A DNA stretch of 64,000 nt. Origin: Phycicoccus avicenniae_A. Lineage in GTDB: Bacteria > Actinomycetota > Actinomycetes > Actinomycetales > Dermatophilaceae. A model generated the notes under the pieces. The model was not told where the DNA came from and made no database searches. It saw only the letters and a list, made by a program, of their open reading frames with translations. Location of the stretch: the NCBI RefSeq assembly GCF_050496545.1, contig NZ_JBNVZV010000002.1, positions 186,001-250,000 of the forward strand, read 5' to 3'. Each line of letters opens with the position of its first letter. Position 1 is the first letter of the stretch. The translations under genes and the position numbers were made by a program. Shown piece by piece: positions 53,862 through 62,747 of this stretch.

Positions 53862-55451
53862 TCAGAAGGGTGGCGTCTCGGGCCGGGCGGGAGGACGGTG
53901 GGGGTGGCGGGGCCGGTGCTCGGGTGGGTCGTACGGACCGGCGCGCCGGAGCGGGCGATGGACCTCGACGCGGCAGACCGGACGGGACCAGTCGGTCGAG
54001 GGCGCGTGCTCGAGGTGGTGCTCGAGGGTGGAGTGGGGGCCGTCCGGCAGGACCGTGCAGGGCCGGGACCGCGAGGGTGACGGGTCGGTGCCGGTGTCGG
54101 GCAGGACGAGGCCACGCTGGTCGACGGGGTCCGTGGTGCGGGTCCGGCCGGTGGGATCGGTCCAGCGCATCGTGGCGTCGGGCAGGAGCACGGCGCGCCA
54201 GCCGGGTCGCTGCTTGACGCGGTGGTGGCGCCGGCAGAGGCAGACCAGGTTCGTGGCGCTCGTGGGGCCGAGCGGCCAGGCGCGCACGTGGTCGAGATCG
54301 CAGTACCGGGCCGCGACGCGGCAGCCGGGGAAGCGGCAGTGCCGGTCCCGGGCCCGCACGAACGCGGCCAGCCGGGCACCGGGCCGGTAGGCGTCGGACG
54401 AGAGCGTCTCCTCGGGGTCGACGAGAGCCCCGGTGCCGGTGTCGCAGGCCAGGACGCGAGGCCGGCCCGACCGGTCGTGCCCGGTGACGACGGTGTCCGT
54501 GATGGCGCGCTCCAGCCAGCCGCGCTGCACGAGCACCGGGTCCGGGCCGGCGGGGGTGAGGACCTCCACGAGGTCGCCGTCCATCGCCGTTGCCGGCGCC
54601 GGGGCCGCGGAGGAGGTGAGGACCACCTGGACGTCGACGGTGGCGTTGGACGTCACCAGGTCGGTCAGGGCCCTGGCCCGAGCGCGGTCGATGGTGGCGC
54701 AGACGCCGTCGCCGAGGTACCGCTGGGCCAGGGCGTCGATGGCGGCCCACGCGGCGCAGGCCTCCTCGCTGGGGAAGGTGCCCAGCCAGGTGTCGACACC
54801 GGGTTCGTCGACCCACCGGCGCAGCCCGGACTCCGACCGGGACCGCGCGGCGCGCTGCCGGAGCAGGTCGGGGGAGATGCGGGCCAGCAGCCGGCGGGCG
54901 CGGCGCCGCAGCTTCGTGGCGTCCTCCCGGTCGAACCACTCCGTCAACGACTCGACCACGGTGGCGGCGACCTCGGGCGGGCACTCCTCCAGCTCGTGCG
55001 CCACGACCTGCGCCCGGTACCCGTCCAGGCGCCCGGCCCGCATCGCGGCGTGCAACCCGCCCAACCCCGTCGATGCCGTCGACGCCGTGCCGTCAGCGGC
55101 CCCCACGACCCGGCGGACGGCATCCCGCACACGGCGCTCGACCGCGACCGCGGAGAGGCAGAGCGCCCCGGACACGATCGCCGGCGCATCCAGTGCGACG
55201 TGACCCGGAGCGCGCCGGACCTCCACGACGGTGCCGTCCTCGGCCCACTCGCCCTCCAGCGCGGCCAGGGCGACGACGGTCTCGTCCTGCACCGCGGTGG
55301 CCTCGTTCACCAGCCCCTGCAGCGCGCCGAGCGCCTCGACCCACTCCTCGCGCGAACCCGCCGACGCGGTGGTCCGGGGGAGTGCGGAGAGGGCCGTGCG
55401 CGCCACGCGGACCGCGTCGAGCACGTCCTGCGGTGCGGCTGTGGTGGCCAT
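53862..55451 (-). CDS. DUF222/HNH endonuclease-type protein (13E12 repeat family)
   Basis: A 529-residue protein with a helical DUF222 domain (about 20-330) and a C-terminal HNH domain: RDRHCRFPGCRVAARYCDLDHV then GPTSATNLVCLCRRHHRVK. The zinc-binding cysteines and the central His pair look intact. A long Pro/Arg/His-rich tail follows. The family is often multicopy in actinobacteria and behaves like a domestic mobile or defence-associated gene, with no clear function. It sits inside an otherwise conserved glnA-RDD gene order. Its own promoter has TTGTCG-N17-TACAAT. Confidence 0.9.
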   Translation of the reverse strand: MATTAAPQDVLDAVRVARTALSALPRTTASAGSREEWVEALGALQGLVNEATAVQDETVVALAALEGEWAEDGTVVEVRRAPGHVALDAPAIVSGALCLSAVAVERRVRDAVRRVVGAADGTASTASTGLGGLHAAMRAGRLDGYRAQVVAHELEECPPEVAATVVESLTEWFDREDATKLRRRARRLLARISPDLLRQRAARSRSESGLRRWVDEPGVDTWLGTFPSEEACAAWAAIDALAQRYLGDGVCATIDRARARALTDLVTSNATVDVQVVLTSSAAPAPATAMDGDLVEVLTPAGPDPVLVQRGWLERAITDTVVTGHDRSGRPRVLACDTGTGALVDPEETLSSDAYRPGARLAAFVRARDRHCRFPGCRVAARYCDLDHVRAWPLGPTSATNLVCLCRRHHRVKQRPGWRAVLLPDATMRWTDPTGRTRTTDPVDQRGLVLPDTGTDPSPSRSRPCTVLPDGPHSTLEHHLEHAPSTDWSRPVCRVEVHRPLRRAGPYDPPEHRPRHPHRPPARPETPPF

Positions 55452-55476
55452 CGGCTCCCCCTCCCCTCGTGGTCAC

Positions 55477-55505
55477 ATTGTACTCCGCCCCACCGACAGC
55501 GACAA
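55477..55505 (-). promoter_or_regulatory. Promoter of the DUF222-HNH gene (TTGTCG-17-TACAAT)
   Basis: On the minus strand TTGTCG (55505-55500) and TACAAT (55482-55477) have the ideal 17-nt spacing. This is the most sigma70-like promoter in the window apart from the sigA -10. Confidence 0.6.
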
Positions 55506-55635
55506 GCATCAGATGCACGAATCGGCCTTCAGGACAACCACTTCGGTCACAACGGACACGCGGTGAGCACAGGCCCCACGCCTCCCTGTCGCGGTACGGC
55601 ACCGGACTCCGCGGTGGTGTCGCCGCGCCTCCGCC

Positions 55636-55641
55636 TAGGCT
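55636..55641 (+). promoter_or_regulatory. RDD gene -10 (TAGGCT), leaderless start
   Basis: TAGGCT, 6-nt spacer, GTG 55648; no ribosome-binding site. Confidence 0.55.
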
Positions 55642-55647
55642 GGTCCC

Positions 55648-56079
55648 GTGCCCACGCCGAGCCCCGCCCCGACCGCCGGGAACGCCTCCCTGCTGCGCCG
55701 GTTCGCCGGCTTCCTCGTCGACTGGGTGCTCAGCTCGCTCGTGACGTTCCTGCTGCTGCCGTACGACCTCGTCCTCGAGCCCGGGCAGCAGCCGCCGCTC
55801 CTCCTCGGCGTGCCCGAGAGCTCGTGGGCGGTCGTCGGCGTCTTCTTCGTGCTCAACGTCGTGCTCGTCTCGCTGACCGGCTCGACCGTGGGGCACCGCC
55901 TCATGAGCCTGCAGGTGTGGCAGGTCCGCCCGGGCGTCTTCCCGCTCCAGGTGGTCGTGCGCTCGGCGCTGGCCGCGCTGGTGCTCCCGGCGCTCTTCAC
56001 GGCCGGTGGCCGCGGGCTGCACGACGTCGCCGCCGGCACCCGCATCGTGCGTCCGGGCGGCGAACCGCCCGCCGCCTGA
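55648..56079 (+). CDS. RDD family membrane protein
   Basis: A 143-residue protein from GTG 55648. The RDD domain starts with LLRRFAGFLVDWVLSSLVTF, where R-x-x-A-x-x-x-D are the name-giving residues, and continues with GSTVGHRLMSLQVW and a final segment GRGLHDVAAGTRIV. Three membrane segments are visible. Its function is unknown; it lies between glnA and the DUF4191 gene in most actinobacteria. Confidence 0.9.
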   Translation: MPTPSPAPTAGNASLLRRFAGFLVDWVLSSLVTFLLLPYDLVLEPGQQPPLLLGVPESSWAVVGVFFVLNVVLVSLTGSTVGHRLMSLQVWQVRPGVFPLQVVVRSALAALVLPALFTAGGRGLHDVAAGTRIVRPGGEPPAA

Positions 56080-56082
56080 GGC

Positions 56083-56808
56083 CTACTTGCCGCGCATGGC
56101 GCGGCGGTCCATCCGCGCCTTGCTGGGGTCGACACCCTTGGGGATCGGCGGCTTGAGCCCGCCGAGCGAGCGCAGCCGCTTGTTCACGACGGAGACCTCC
56201 GCCTTGGTGAGCACGGGGCGCATCCGGGTGAGCTTGCCGGAGATCTTCTTGACGGGGACCTGGTCCTCGCCGTCGCCCACCGTCCAGAGGTGCACGGGGA
56301 CACCGGGGGCGACGCGGGCGACCTTCTTCTCCTCCTGCTTGAGGAGCTTGCCGACCCGGGCGGCCGGACCCTCGCCGATGAGGACCACGCCGGGGCGGCC
56401 GAGGGCGCGGAAGACCATCGCCGCACCGGCCATGTCCTGCGGCCGGGTGCCGCGCGCGCCGTCGAGGGCCACCGGCTCCTGGCTGGCGTACCAGCCGCGC
56501 TTGCCGAGACCGGTGAGCGCGGCACCGGCCGCGCCGGCCTGGCCGTCGAGGGCCTTGTACATCGCGGTGTTGCCGCGGCGGTTCATCACGACGGTGGCGC
56601 CGAGGAAGGCCGAGGGGATCGCGACGAGGATGGCGTACCAGCGCCAGCCGCCGCCGATCACGAACCCGATGCCGACGATGACCGCGGCGACGGCCAGAGC
56701 CGTCCCGAGCATCCACCACCCGAGCTTGGGGTCGAGGGACTTGATCGCGCGGTAGGCCTGCCGGATCTCGGCGATGCGGCCGGGCTTCTTCTCGGGTGCG
56801 TCGGACAC
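56083..56808 (-). CDS. DUF4191 domain-containing membrane protein
   Basis: The 241-residue protein starts at GTG 56808 with GAGGAG about 9 nt upstream. Two adjacent membrane segments (about 30-50 and 55-75) are followed by a cytoplasmic domain with GRPGVVLIGEGPAARVGKLL, APGVPVHLWTVGDGEDQVPV and a basic C-terminus. It is restricted to actinobacteria, is coupled in position with lipA, and has no known function. It is convergent with the RDD gene, with only 3 nt between them. Confidence 0.88.
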   Translation of the reverse strand: MSDAPEKKPGRIAEIRQAYRAIKSLDPKLGWWMLGTALAVAAVIVGIGFVIGGGWRWYAILVAIPSAFLGATVVMNRRGNTAMYKALDGQAGAAGAALTGLGKRGWYASQEPVALDGARGTRPQDMAGAAMVFRALGRPGVVLIGEGPAARVGKLLKQEEKKVARVAPGVPVHLWTVGDGEDQVPVKKISGKLTRMRPVLTKAEVSVVNKRLRSLGGLKPPIPKGVDPSKARMDRRAMRGK

Positions 56809-56867
56809 GGGGGAGGTGCTCCTCGTCGGGGACGTTCTGGCGACCCGCGGACGCGCGGGCGCGTCCC

Positions 56868-57893
56868 TCAGGATACGGGGCGCTGCGCCCGGGCCACCAA
56901 CGACGCCGCCTCCTGGCGGGCGGGGTCGTTCGCGGCCTCGGCCAGGTGGGCCAGGTGCGCGGGCACCTCGCGGCCCCAGCGCCGCATCGCGGTCGCCCAG
57001 AGGCGGCCGGCGCGGTAGGAGCTGCGCACGAGCGGGCCGGCCATGACGCCCTTGAAGCCAACGTCGGTGGCGACCTCGGACCAGTGGACGAACTCCTCGG
57101 GCTTGACCCACCGGTCGATCGGGTGGTGCGTCGGCGAGGGCCGCAGGTACTGGGTGATGGTGAGGATGTCGCAGCCGGCCTCGTGGAGGTCGCGGATGGC
57201 CTCCTCGACCTCGTGGTCCTCCTCTCCCATCCCGAGGATGAGGTTGGACTTGGTGACCAGTCCGGCCTCGCGCGCCATCGAGAGGACCTTGAGGGACTTC
57301 TCGTAGGTGAAGGCGGGGCGGATCCGCTTGAAGATGCGCGGCACGGTCTCGAGGTTGTGGGCGAAGACCTCGGGGCGGGCGTCGAAGACCTGGCCGACGA
57401 GCTCGGGCTTCGCGCCGAAGTCGGGGGGCAGGATCTCGACGCCGGTGTTGGGGTTGAGCGCGTGGATCTGGCGGATCGTCTCGGCGTAGAGGCCGGCGGC
57501 GCCGTCGGGGCGGTCGTCGCGGGCGACACCGGTGACCGTGGCGTAGCGCAGGCCCATCGTGCGCACCGACTCGGCGACCTTGCGCGGTTCGTCGAGGTCG
57601 AGGGGCTGCGGGCGACCGGTGGCGATGTCGCAGAAGTCGCAGCGGCGGGTGCAGGTGTCGCCGCCGATGAGGAAGGTGGCCTCGCGGTCCTCCCAGCACT
57701 CGAAGATGTTGGGACAGCCGGCCTCCTGGCACACGGTGTGCAGGCCCTGGCCCTTCACCATCGAGTGGATCTGGGTGTACTCCGGCCCCATCTTCGCGGT
57801 GGTGCGGATCCACTCCGGCTTGCGCTCGATCGGGGTCTCGGCGTTGCGCGCCTCGACCCGGAGCATCCGGCGTCCTTCGGGTGCGACAGTCAC
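56868..57893 (-). CDS. lipA: Lipoyl synthase
   Basis: LipA inserts two sulfurs into protein-bound octanoate. The 341-residue radical SAM enzyme has the auxiliary cluster motif C55-x4-C60-x5-C66 and the radical SAM motif C81-x3-C85-x2-C88 (CTRRCDFC). PEWIRTT, GHNLETVPR-like AHNLETVPR and RSSYRAG are family blocks. GTG 57893 is preferred over an in-frame GTG at 57923. It gives the conserved N-terminus MTVAPEGRRMLRVEARN and stands 7 nt after TAGGCT, so the mRNA is probably leaderless. Confidence 0.95.
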   Translation of the reverse strand: MTVAPEGRRMLRVEARNAETPIERKPEWIRTTAKMGPEYTQIHSMVKGQGLHTVCQEAGCPNIFECWEDREATFLIGGDTCTRRCDFCDIATGRPQPLDLDEPRKVAESVRTMGLRYATVTGVARDDRPDGAAGLYAETIRQIHALNPNTGVEILPPDFGAKPELVGQVFDARPEVFAHNLETVPRIFKRIRPAFTYEKSLKVLSMAREAGLVTKSNLILGMGEEDHEVEEAIRDLHEAGCDILTITQYLRPSPTHHPIDRWVKPEEFVHWSEVATDVGFKGVMAGPLVRSSYRAGRLWATAMRRWGREVPAHLAHLAEAANDPARQEAASLVARAQRPVS

Positions 57894-57900
57894 GCGTTCC

Positions 57901-57906
57901 AGCCTA
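57901..57906 (-). promoter_or_regulatory. lipA -10 (TAGGCT), leaderless start
   Basis: The minus strand reads TAGGCT, 7 nt, GTG 57893, with no ribosome-binding site. Confidence 0.55.
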
Positions 57907-57945
57907 CGCTCCGCCACCGACACCCCCGGTCGGTGGGCACCGGCC

Positions 57946-58578
57946 TCAGCCGAGGACGTCGGCGAGGTGCTTCTCGGCGTAGGGCAGGACGTCCTGCACC
58001 GTGATGGTCCGCCCGGCCTCGCGGGTCAGCGACGAGACGCCGGCATCGGCGATACCGCAGGGGATGATCGCGTCGGCCCAGCCGAGGTCGGCGTCGCAGT
58101 TGAGGGCGAAGCCGTGCATCGTCACGCGCCGGCTGACGCGCACCCCGATGGCGCCGAGCTTGCGGTCCGGGCCGCGCTCGTCGGCGAGCACCCAGACCCC
58201 GCTGCGGCCCTCGACCCGGACGACCTCGACGCCGAAGTCGGCGCAGACCCGGATCATGACCTCCTCGAGCCGGCGCACGTGGGCGACGACGTCGATGGGG
58301 ACCTCGGGCAGCCGGAGGATCGGGTAGCCGACGAGCTGGCCGGGACCGTGCCACGTGATCTTGCCGCCGCGGTCGACGTCGATGACGGGTGTGCCGTCGA
58401 GCGGGCGCTCGTGCGGCTCGGTGCGCTTGCCGGCGGTGTACACGGCCGCGTGCTCGAGGAGGAGCGTGGTGTCCTCGAGGGTGCCCTCGACGACCTGCGT
58501 GTGGACCTCCCGCTGGGTGGCCCACCCCGCCTCGTAGTCGACGAGGTCGGGGGCGAAGCCGAGGTGCACGAAGCGCAT
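57946..58578 (-). CDS. lipB: Octanoyl-[acyl carrier protein]:protein octanoyltransferase
   Basis: LipB moves octanoate from ACP to lipoyl domains, the substrate for LipA next door. The 210-residue protein has VYTAGKRTE, GGKITWHGPGQLVGYPIL, the catalytic Lys140 in RKLGAIGVR and Cys174 in IIPCGI. ATG 58578 (MRFVHLGFAPD) is chosen over the GTG three codons earlier because it is the conserved start and lies 7 nt after a TACCGT -10. Confidence 0.95.
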   Translation of the reverse strand: MRFVHLGFAPDLVDYEAGWATQREVHTQVVEGTLEDTTLLLEHAAVYTAGKRTEPHERPLDGTPVIDVDRGGKITWHGPGQLVGYPILRLPEVPIDVVAHVRRLEEVMIRVCADFGVEVVRVEGRSGVWVLADERGPDRKLGAIGVRVSRRVTMHGFALNCDADLGWADAIIPCGIADAGVSSLTREAGRTITVQDVLPYAEKHLADVLG

Positions 58579-58585
58579 AGCATCC

Positions 58586-58591
58586 ACGGTA
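58586..58591 (-). promoter_or_regulatory. lipB -10 (TACCGT), leaderless start
   Basis: The minus strand reads TACCGT, 7 nt, ATG 58578. Confidence 0.5.
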
Positions 58592-58636
58592 ACCCCGGCC
58601 GTGTGGAAGGTGGTGTCGGCCCCGCGTCCGCGTCAA

Positions 58637-58642
58637 TACGCT
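58637..58642 (+). promoter_or_regulatory. MMPL gene -10 (TACGCT)
   Basis: TACGCT is followed by a 7-nt G-rich spacer and ATG 58650. The spacer's G run could also act as a poor ribosome-binding site, so leaderless start is only probable. Confidence 0.45.
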
Positions 58643-58649
58643 GGGGGGC

Positions 58650-60935
58650 ATGAGCGAGCCGTCGCACGACACCGAGACGCCCACGCCGGATGCCGCGCGC
58701 CGGCCGCCGAAGGTCATCATCGGTGCGGTGCTGGTCCTCCTGGTCTGGCTCGTCGTGGGCGGCATCGGCGGTGCGGCACAGGGGAGGCTGTCGGGCGTCC
58801 AGTCCAACGACAACTCGACCTTCCTGCCCGAGCAGGCGGAGTCGACCCTGGTGGCGAACGCCGTCGCCACCTTCAGCGACAGCACCGAGCTGCCCTACCT
58901 CGTCGTCGTCCAGAAGAAGGGCGGTGGTGCGCTCGGGGCGGACGACCTCGCCGCCGCGACGACCTTCGCCCAGGACGTCCCCGGGCTGGCGCTGCCGGTC
59001 CTCGGCTCCGGGAAGACGCTGGGGGACTACCTCGTCGCCGGGTCGAAGGTCACGCCCATCCCGTCGCAGGACGGCGAGGCGATCCTCCTGTCGGTGCCGC
59101 TCGACGGCACCACCGGTACGGCGGCGGCGGGGGACACCACGGCCCTCGCCGAGGGGGCCGACGCGCTGCGCGAGGCCGTCGACCGCACGCTGGTCCCGGC
59201 CGGGCTGGAGGCCTGGGTCGGGGGACCGGGCGGGCTCATCGCCGACTTCTCGGCCGCGTTCGCCGGCATCGACGGGATCCTGCTGCTCGTCGCCCTGGTC
59301 GTCGTGCTCGTCATCCTGCTCATCGTCTACCGCAGCCCGATCCTGCCGTTCGCCGTGCTCCTGAGCGCCGTGTTCGGCCTGTCGGCGGCCTCGCTCGTCG
59401 TCTACCAGCTCGCGAAGAACGACGTCATCACGCTCTCCGGGCAGAGCCAGGGCATCCTCTTCATCCTCGTCGTCGGCGCGGCCACCGACTACGCCCTGCT
59501 CCTCGTCAGCCGGTTCCGGGAGGCGCTGCACGACGAGGCGAGCTCGTGGGTCGCGCTGAAGCGGGCCTGGCGCGGCGCGGTCGAGCCGGTCGGCGCCTCG
59601 GCGGCCACCGTCATCCTCGGCCTGCTCTGCCTCCTCCTCGCCGAGCTGCGGAGCACCTCGGGCCTCGGCCCGGTCGGCGCGCTCGGCATCGCCGGGGCGC
59701 TGCTGGCCTCGCTCACCTTCCTCCCCGCGGTCCTGCTCCTGTTCGGGCGCAAGGTGTTCTGGCCGTTCGCGCCGACCATCGACCACCAGCACGCCGAGGA
59801 CGTCGTCGGCACGTCCAAGGGTCTGTGGGGGCGGGTGGCGAACCTCGTCGGGACCCACCCCCGGCGCACGTGGGCGCTCACCCTCGTCGGCCTGCTCGCC
59901 GCTGCCGCCTTCGTGCCGATGTTCAAGGCCGACGGCGCCTCGATCGACGAGACCTTCCTCACCGACGTCGACTCCATCACCGCGCAGAAGGTCATCGAGG
60001 AGCACTTCGCCGCCGGTGCCGCCCAGCCGCTGCAGGTCGTCGTGCCGGAGGCCGACGGCGGCGCGGCGCTGAAGGTGGTGCAGGACGACCCCGGCATCGA
60101 GAGCGCCTACCTGGGCCTCGTTCCGCCGCAGCCCGGCGCGCCCAGCGTGCCGCCGAAGGTGGTCGACGGCGACGTCCTCGTGCAGGCGACGACGAAGGAC
60201 GCCGCCGACAGCGCGGGCGCGGAGGACACCGTCGAGCGGCTGCGCGGCTCGCTCGACGCCGTGAGCCGGGACGCCATCGTCGGCGGCAACGCCGCGACGA
60301 ACCTCGATGTCCTCGACGCCAGCTCGCGTGACCTGCGGGTGATCGTGCCGACGATCCTCGTGGTGATCTTCGTCGTCCTCGCGCTGCTCCTGCGCTCGCT
60401 CGTGGCGCCGCTGGTGCTCGTCGCCGCCAACGTCGTGTCCTTCGCCGCGACGATCGGCATCTCGGCCCTCGTGTTCGACCACGTGCTGGGGTTCAACGGC
60501 GGTGATCCCTCGATCCCGTTGTACGGCTTCGTGTTCCTCGTCGCGCTGGGCATCGACTACTCGATCTTCCTCATGACGAGGGTGCGCGAGGAGTCCCTCG
60601 TGCGCGGGACCCGGACCGGTGTGCTCGTCGGGCTCGCCGTCACGGGCGGTGTCATCACGAGCGCGGGCATCGTCCTCGCCTCGACCTTCTCGGCGCTGGC
60701 CGTGCTGCCCATCCAGTTCCTGGTTCAGATCGCCTTCATCGTCGGGTTCGGCGTGCTCCTCGACACCTTCGTCGTGCGCTCGCTCCTCGTGCCGGCGGTC
60801 GCCCACGACCTCGGGCCACGGGTCTGGTGGCCGGCCCGGCTGGTCGCCGACGGCGGTCGGTCCGGGCCCGGGCACCACGCCGCCGGCGTGCACCCACCGG
60901 CCGAGGAGCCGGCCGACGGACGGCCGTCGGCGTGA
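58650..60935 (+). CDS. MMPL/RND family membrane transporter
   Basis: A 761-residue transporter with the two-fold MMPL layout: one membrane segment, an extracytoplasmic domain (about 45-200), five segments, a second segment plus outer domain (about 415-555), and five more segments. Landmarks are NDNSTFLP in the first outer domain, GAATDYALLLVSRFREAL and its counterpart ALGIDYSIFLMTRVREE; the Asp-Tyr pairs are the proton-relay site. Actinobacterial MMPL proteins export lipids or drugs; the substrate is unknown. It overlaps the next gene by 4 nt. Confidence 0.92.
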   Translation: MSEPSHDTETPTPDAARRPPKVIIGAVLVLLVWLVVGGIGGAAQGRLSGVQSNDNSTFLPEQAESTLVANAVATFSDSTELPYLVVVQKKGGGALGADDLAAATTFAQDVPGLALPVLGSGKTLGDYLVAGSKVTPIPSQDGEAILLSVPLDGTTGTAAAGDTTALAEGADALREAVDRTLVPAGLEAWVGGPGGLIADFSAAFAGIDGILLLVALVVVLVILLIVYRSPILPFAVLLSAVFGLSAASLVVYQLAKNDVITLSGQSQGILFILVVGAATDYALLLVSRFREALHDEASSWVALKRAWRGAVEPVGASAATVILGLLCLLLAELRSTSGLGPVGALGIAGALLASLTFLPAVLLLFGRKVFWPFAPTIDHQHAEDVVGTSKGLWGRVANLVGTHPRRTWALTLVGLLAAAAFVPMFKADGASIDETFLTDVDSITAQKVIEEHFAAGAAQPLQVVVPEADGGAALKVVQDDPGIESAYLGLVPPQPGAPSVPPKVVDGDVLVQATTKDAADSAGAEDTVERLRGSLDAVSRDAIVGGNAATNLDVLDASSRDLRVIVPTILVVIFVVLALLLRSLVAPLVLVAANVVSFAATIGISALVFDHVLGFNGGDPSIPLYGFVFLVALGIDYSIFLMTRVREESLVRGTRTGVLVGLAVTGGVITSAGIVLASTFSALAVLPIQFLVQIAFIVGFGVLLDTFVVRSLLVPAVAHDLGPRVWWPARLVADGGRSGPGHHAAGVHPPAEEPADGRPSA

Positions 60936-61966
60936 CGCGGGTCGGGCTGGCCGGGTACGGGTTCGCCGGCCGCGACATCCACGCCCGCTGGATGCGCGAG
61001 GCCGGCCTCGACATCGTCGCGGTGTCGACGCGCGACGAGCAGCGTTCTGCGGCAGCGCGTTCCGATCTCCCCGGCGTCGAGGTGGTCGCGGGGCTCGACG
61101 AGCTGCTGGCCGTCGACGGGCTCGACCTCGTCGTGCTCGCCACGCCCAGCGGTGGGCACGCGGGGCAGGTGCGGCAGGTGGTCGATGCCGGGGTGCCGTG
61201 CGTCGTGGACAAGCCGCTCGCGGTCGATGCCGCGTCGGCGGCCGAGGTGGTCCGGCACGCGGAGGCGATCGGGGTCCCGCTCACCGTGTTCCAGAACCGT
61301 CGGTACGACCCGTCGGCGGTGACGCTGCGCGGCGTCGTGGCCGCCGGGCTGGTCGGGGAGCCGTTCCGGTTCGAGATGCGCTGGGAGCGGTGGCGGCCGG
61401 TGCCGAAGGACCGCTGGCGCGAGAACGTCCCGGCGACCGAGGGCGGTGGCCTGCTCCTCGACCTGCACAGCCACCTCGTCGACGCCGCCGTGACGATGTT
61501 CGGCCGCGTCGAGCGGGTGGCCGCGACCCTCGCCTCCCGCACGACGGTCGCCGAGGACGACGCGTTCGTCCTCGCGACGCACTCCTCGGGTGTCGTCTCG
61601 CACCTGTCCGCGACCTCGCTCGCCGCCGCACCCGGGCCACGCGTCCGGCTGCTCGGCCGAGACGGGGCCTACGTGCTCGCCGACTTCGAGGGGGAGGAGC
61701 ACCCGTGGTCGGGGCAGGCGGACCTCGACGAGGACCACTGCGGCTGGCTGTACCGGGGCGCCGGACCCGAGGCCGTGCCGCGGGCCGTCGACGTCTCGCA
61801 GGCCGACTTCTACCGCGCGGTGGAGCGCGCCCTCGTGGCGCCCGTGCCGCAGGTCGCCCTGCCCGTCGACCCGTGGGACGCGGTGCACACCCTCGCGGTG
61901 CTCGACGCCGCGCGCCTGGCCGCCGCCGAGCAGCGCGTCGTCGAGGTCGTCACGCCCGAGCGCTGA
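60932..61966 (+). CDS. Gfo/Idh/MocA family NAD(P)-dependent oxidoreductase
   Basis: A 344-residue dehydrogenase starting at GTG 60932 in the stop of the MMPL gene. The Rossmann loop is VGLAGYGFAGRDIH. VVDKPLAVDAASAAEVV carries the conserved Lys in the usual EKP position (here DKP). QNRRYDPSAVTLR and GGGLLLDLHSHLVDAA (catalytic His) belong to the C-terminal domain. The substrate is probably a sugar or inositol derivative, but the sequence does not define it. It is convergent with the next gene with a 1-nt gap. Confidence 0.92.
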   Translation: MTRVGLAGYGFAGRDIHARWMREAGLDIVAVSTRDEQRSAAARSDLPGVEVVAGLDELLAVDGLDLVVLATPSGGHAGQVRQVVDAGVPCVVDKPLAVDAASAAEVVRHAEAIGVPLTVFQNRRYDPSAVTLRGVVAAGLVGEPFRFEMRWERWRPVPKDRWRENVPATEGGGLLLDLHSHLVDAAVTMFGRVERVAATLASRTTVAEDDAFVLATHSSGVVSHLSATSLAAAPGPRVRLLGRDGAYVLADFEGEEHPWSGQADLDEDHCGWLYRGAGPEAVPRAVDVSQADFYRAVERALVAPVPQVALPVDPWDAVHTLAVLDAARLAAAEQRVVEVVTPER

Positions 61967-61967
61967 G

Positions 61968-62747
61968 TCAGGGTCGGCGAGTCACCGGGACCACGAGCGC
62001 CTCGTCGGCGACGAGCACGGTCGCCGACGTCTTGGCCCGCGCCTCGGATGCCGCCCGCTCGCGGTCGGTGCCGGGCCAGAAGTGCGTCAGGAGAAGGGTC
62101 CCGACGCCGGCGGTCTCGGCCAGCTCTCCGGCTGCACGTGCGGTCATGAGGTTCTCGGCGTCCTCCGCGGGGGCAGGGACGCCGGGTGCGGCGCGCTCGG
62201 TGACCCCGCAGACGAGGAGGTCGGTGCCCGCGGCCAGGGCGGCCAGGCAGGGCCCGATGCCCCCGTCGGCTGAGTAGACGACCGACCGATCCCCGACGTC
62301 GACGCGTACCGCCGCGTGCGGCACCCAGTGCGGGGTGGTCACTGCCGTGAGCCGCAGGCCCTCGACGTCGTGCATCCCGGGCAACGGCAGGACCGGCACC
62401 GGGGGGCCGTCGGACCACGCCTCGGGCTCGACGGCGGCGAGGACCTCGATGACGCCCTCGGCGGCGGCGAGCCAGGGGAGGTGCTCGGGTGCGTGGTAGC
62501 GCAGGACCCGCAGCAGGCCGGAGGCGTCCGAGACGTGGTCCGGGTGCCGGTGGGTCAGCACCACGCCGGCGACGCACCGGACGTCACCCACGGCGTCGAG
62601 CAGGGCGGGCAGGGTGCCGTAGCCGAGGTCGAGCACGACCGCGAGGTCACCGAACTCGAGAAGCATTCCGGCGCAGGCGCGTCCGGGCTCCGGCGTGCCC
62701 CCGCAGGAGCCGAGTACGGTGAGGGCGGGGGCCTCGGTGGGGCTCAC
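61968..62747 (-). CDS. Metallo-beta-lactamase fold hydrolase (RNase Z-like group)
   Basis: A 259-residue protein starting at GTG 62747, overlapping the stop of the S51 peptidase gene by 4 nt. VLGSCGGTPEPGRACAGMLLE opens the fold, and HRHPDH (66-71) is the metal-binding motif, in the variant H-x-H-x-D-H. VVYSADGGIG and TDLLVCGVTERA follow, with a final His in LLLTHFWPGTD. It resembles ElaC/RNase Z-type or cAMP phosphodiesterase-like hydrolases, but lacks the flexible arm of tRNase Z. The substrate is unknown. Confidence 0.88.
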   Translation of the reverse strand: MSPTEAPALTVLGSCGGTPEPGRACAGMLLEFGDLAVVLDLGYGTLPALLDAVGDVRCVAGVVLTHRHPDHVSDASGLLRVLRYHAPEHLPWLAAAEGVIEVLAAVEPEAWSDGPPVPVLPLPGMHDVEGLRLTAVTTPHWVPHAAVRVDVGDRSVVYSADGGIGPCLAALAAGTDLLVCGVTERAAPGVPAPAEDAENLMTARAAGELAETAGVGTLLLTHFWPGTDRERAASEARAKTSATVLVADEALVVPVTRRP

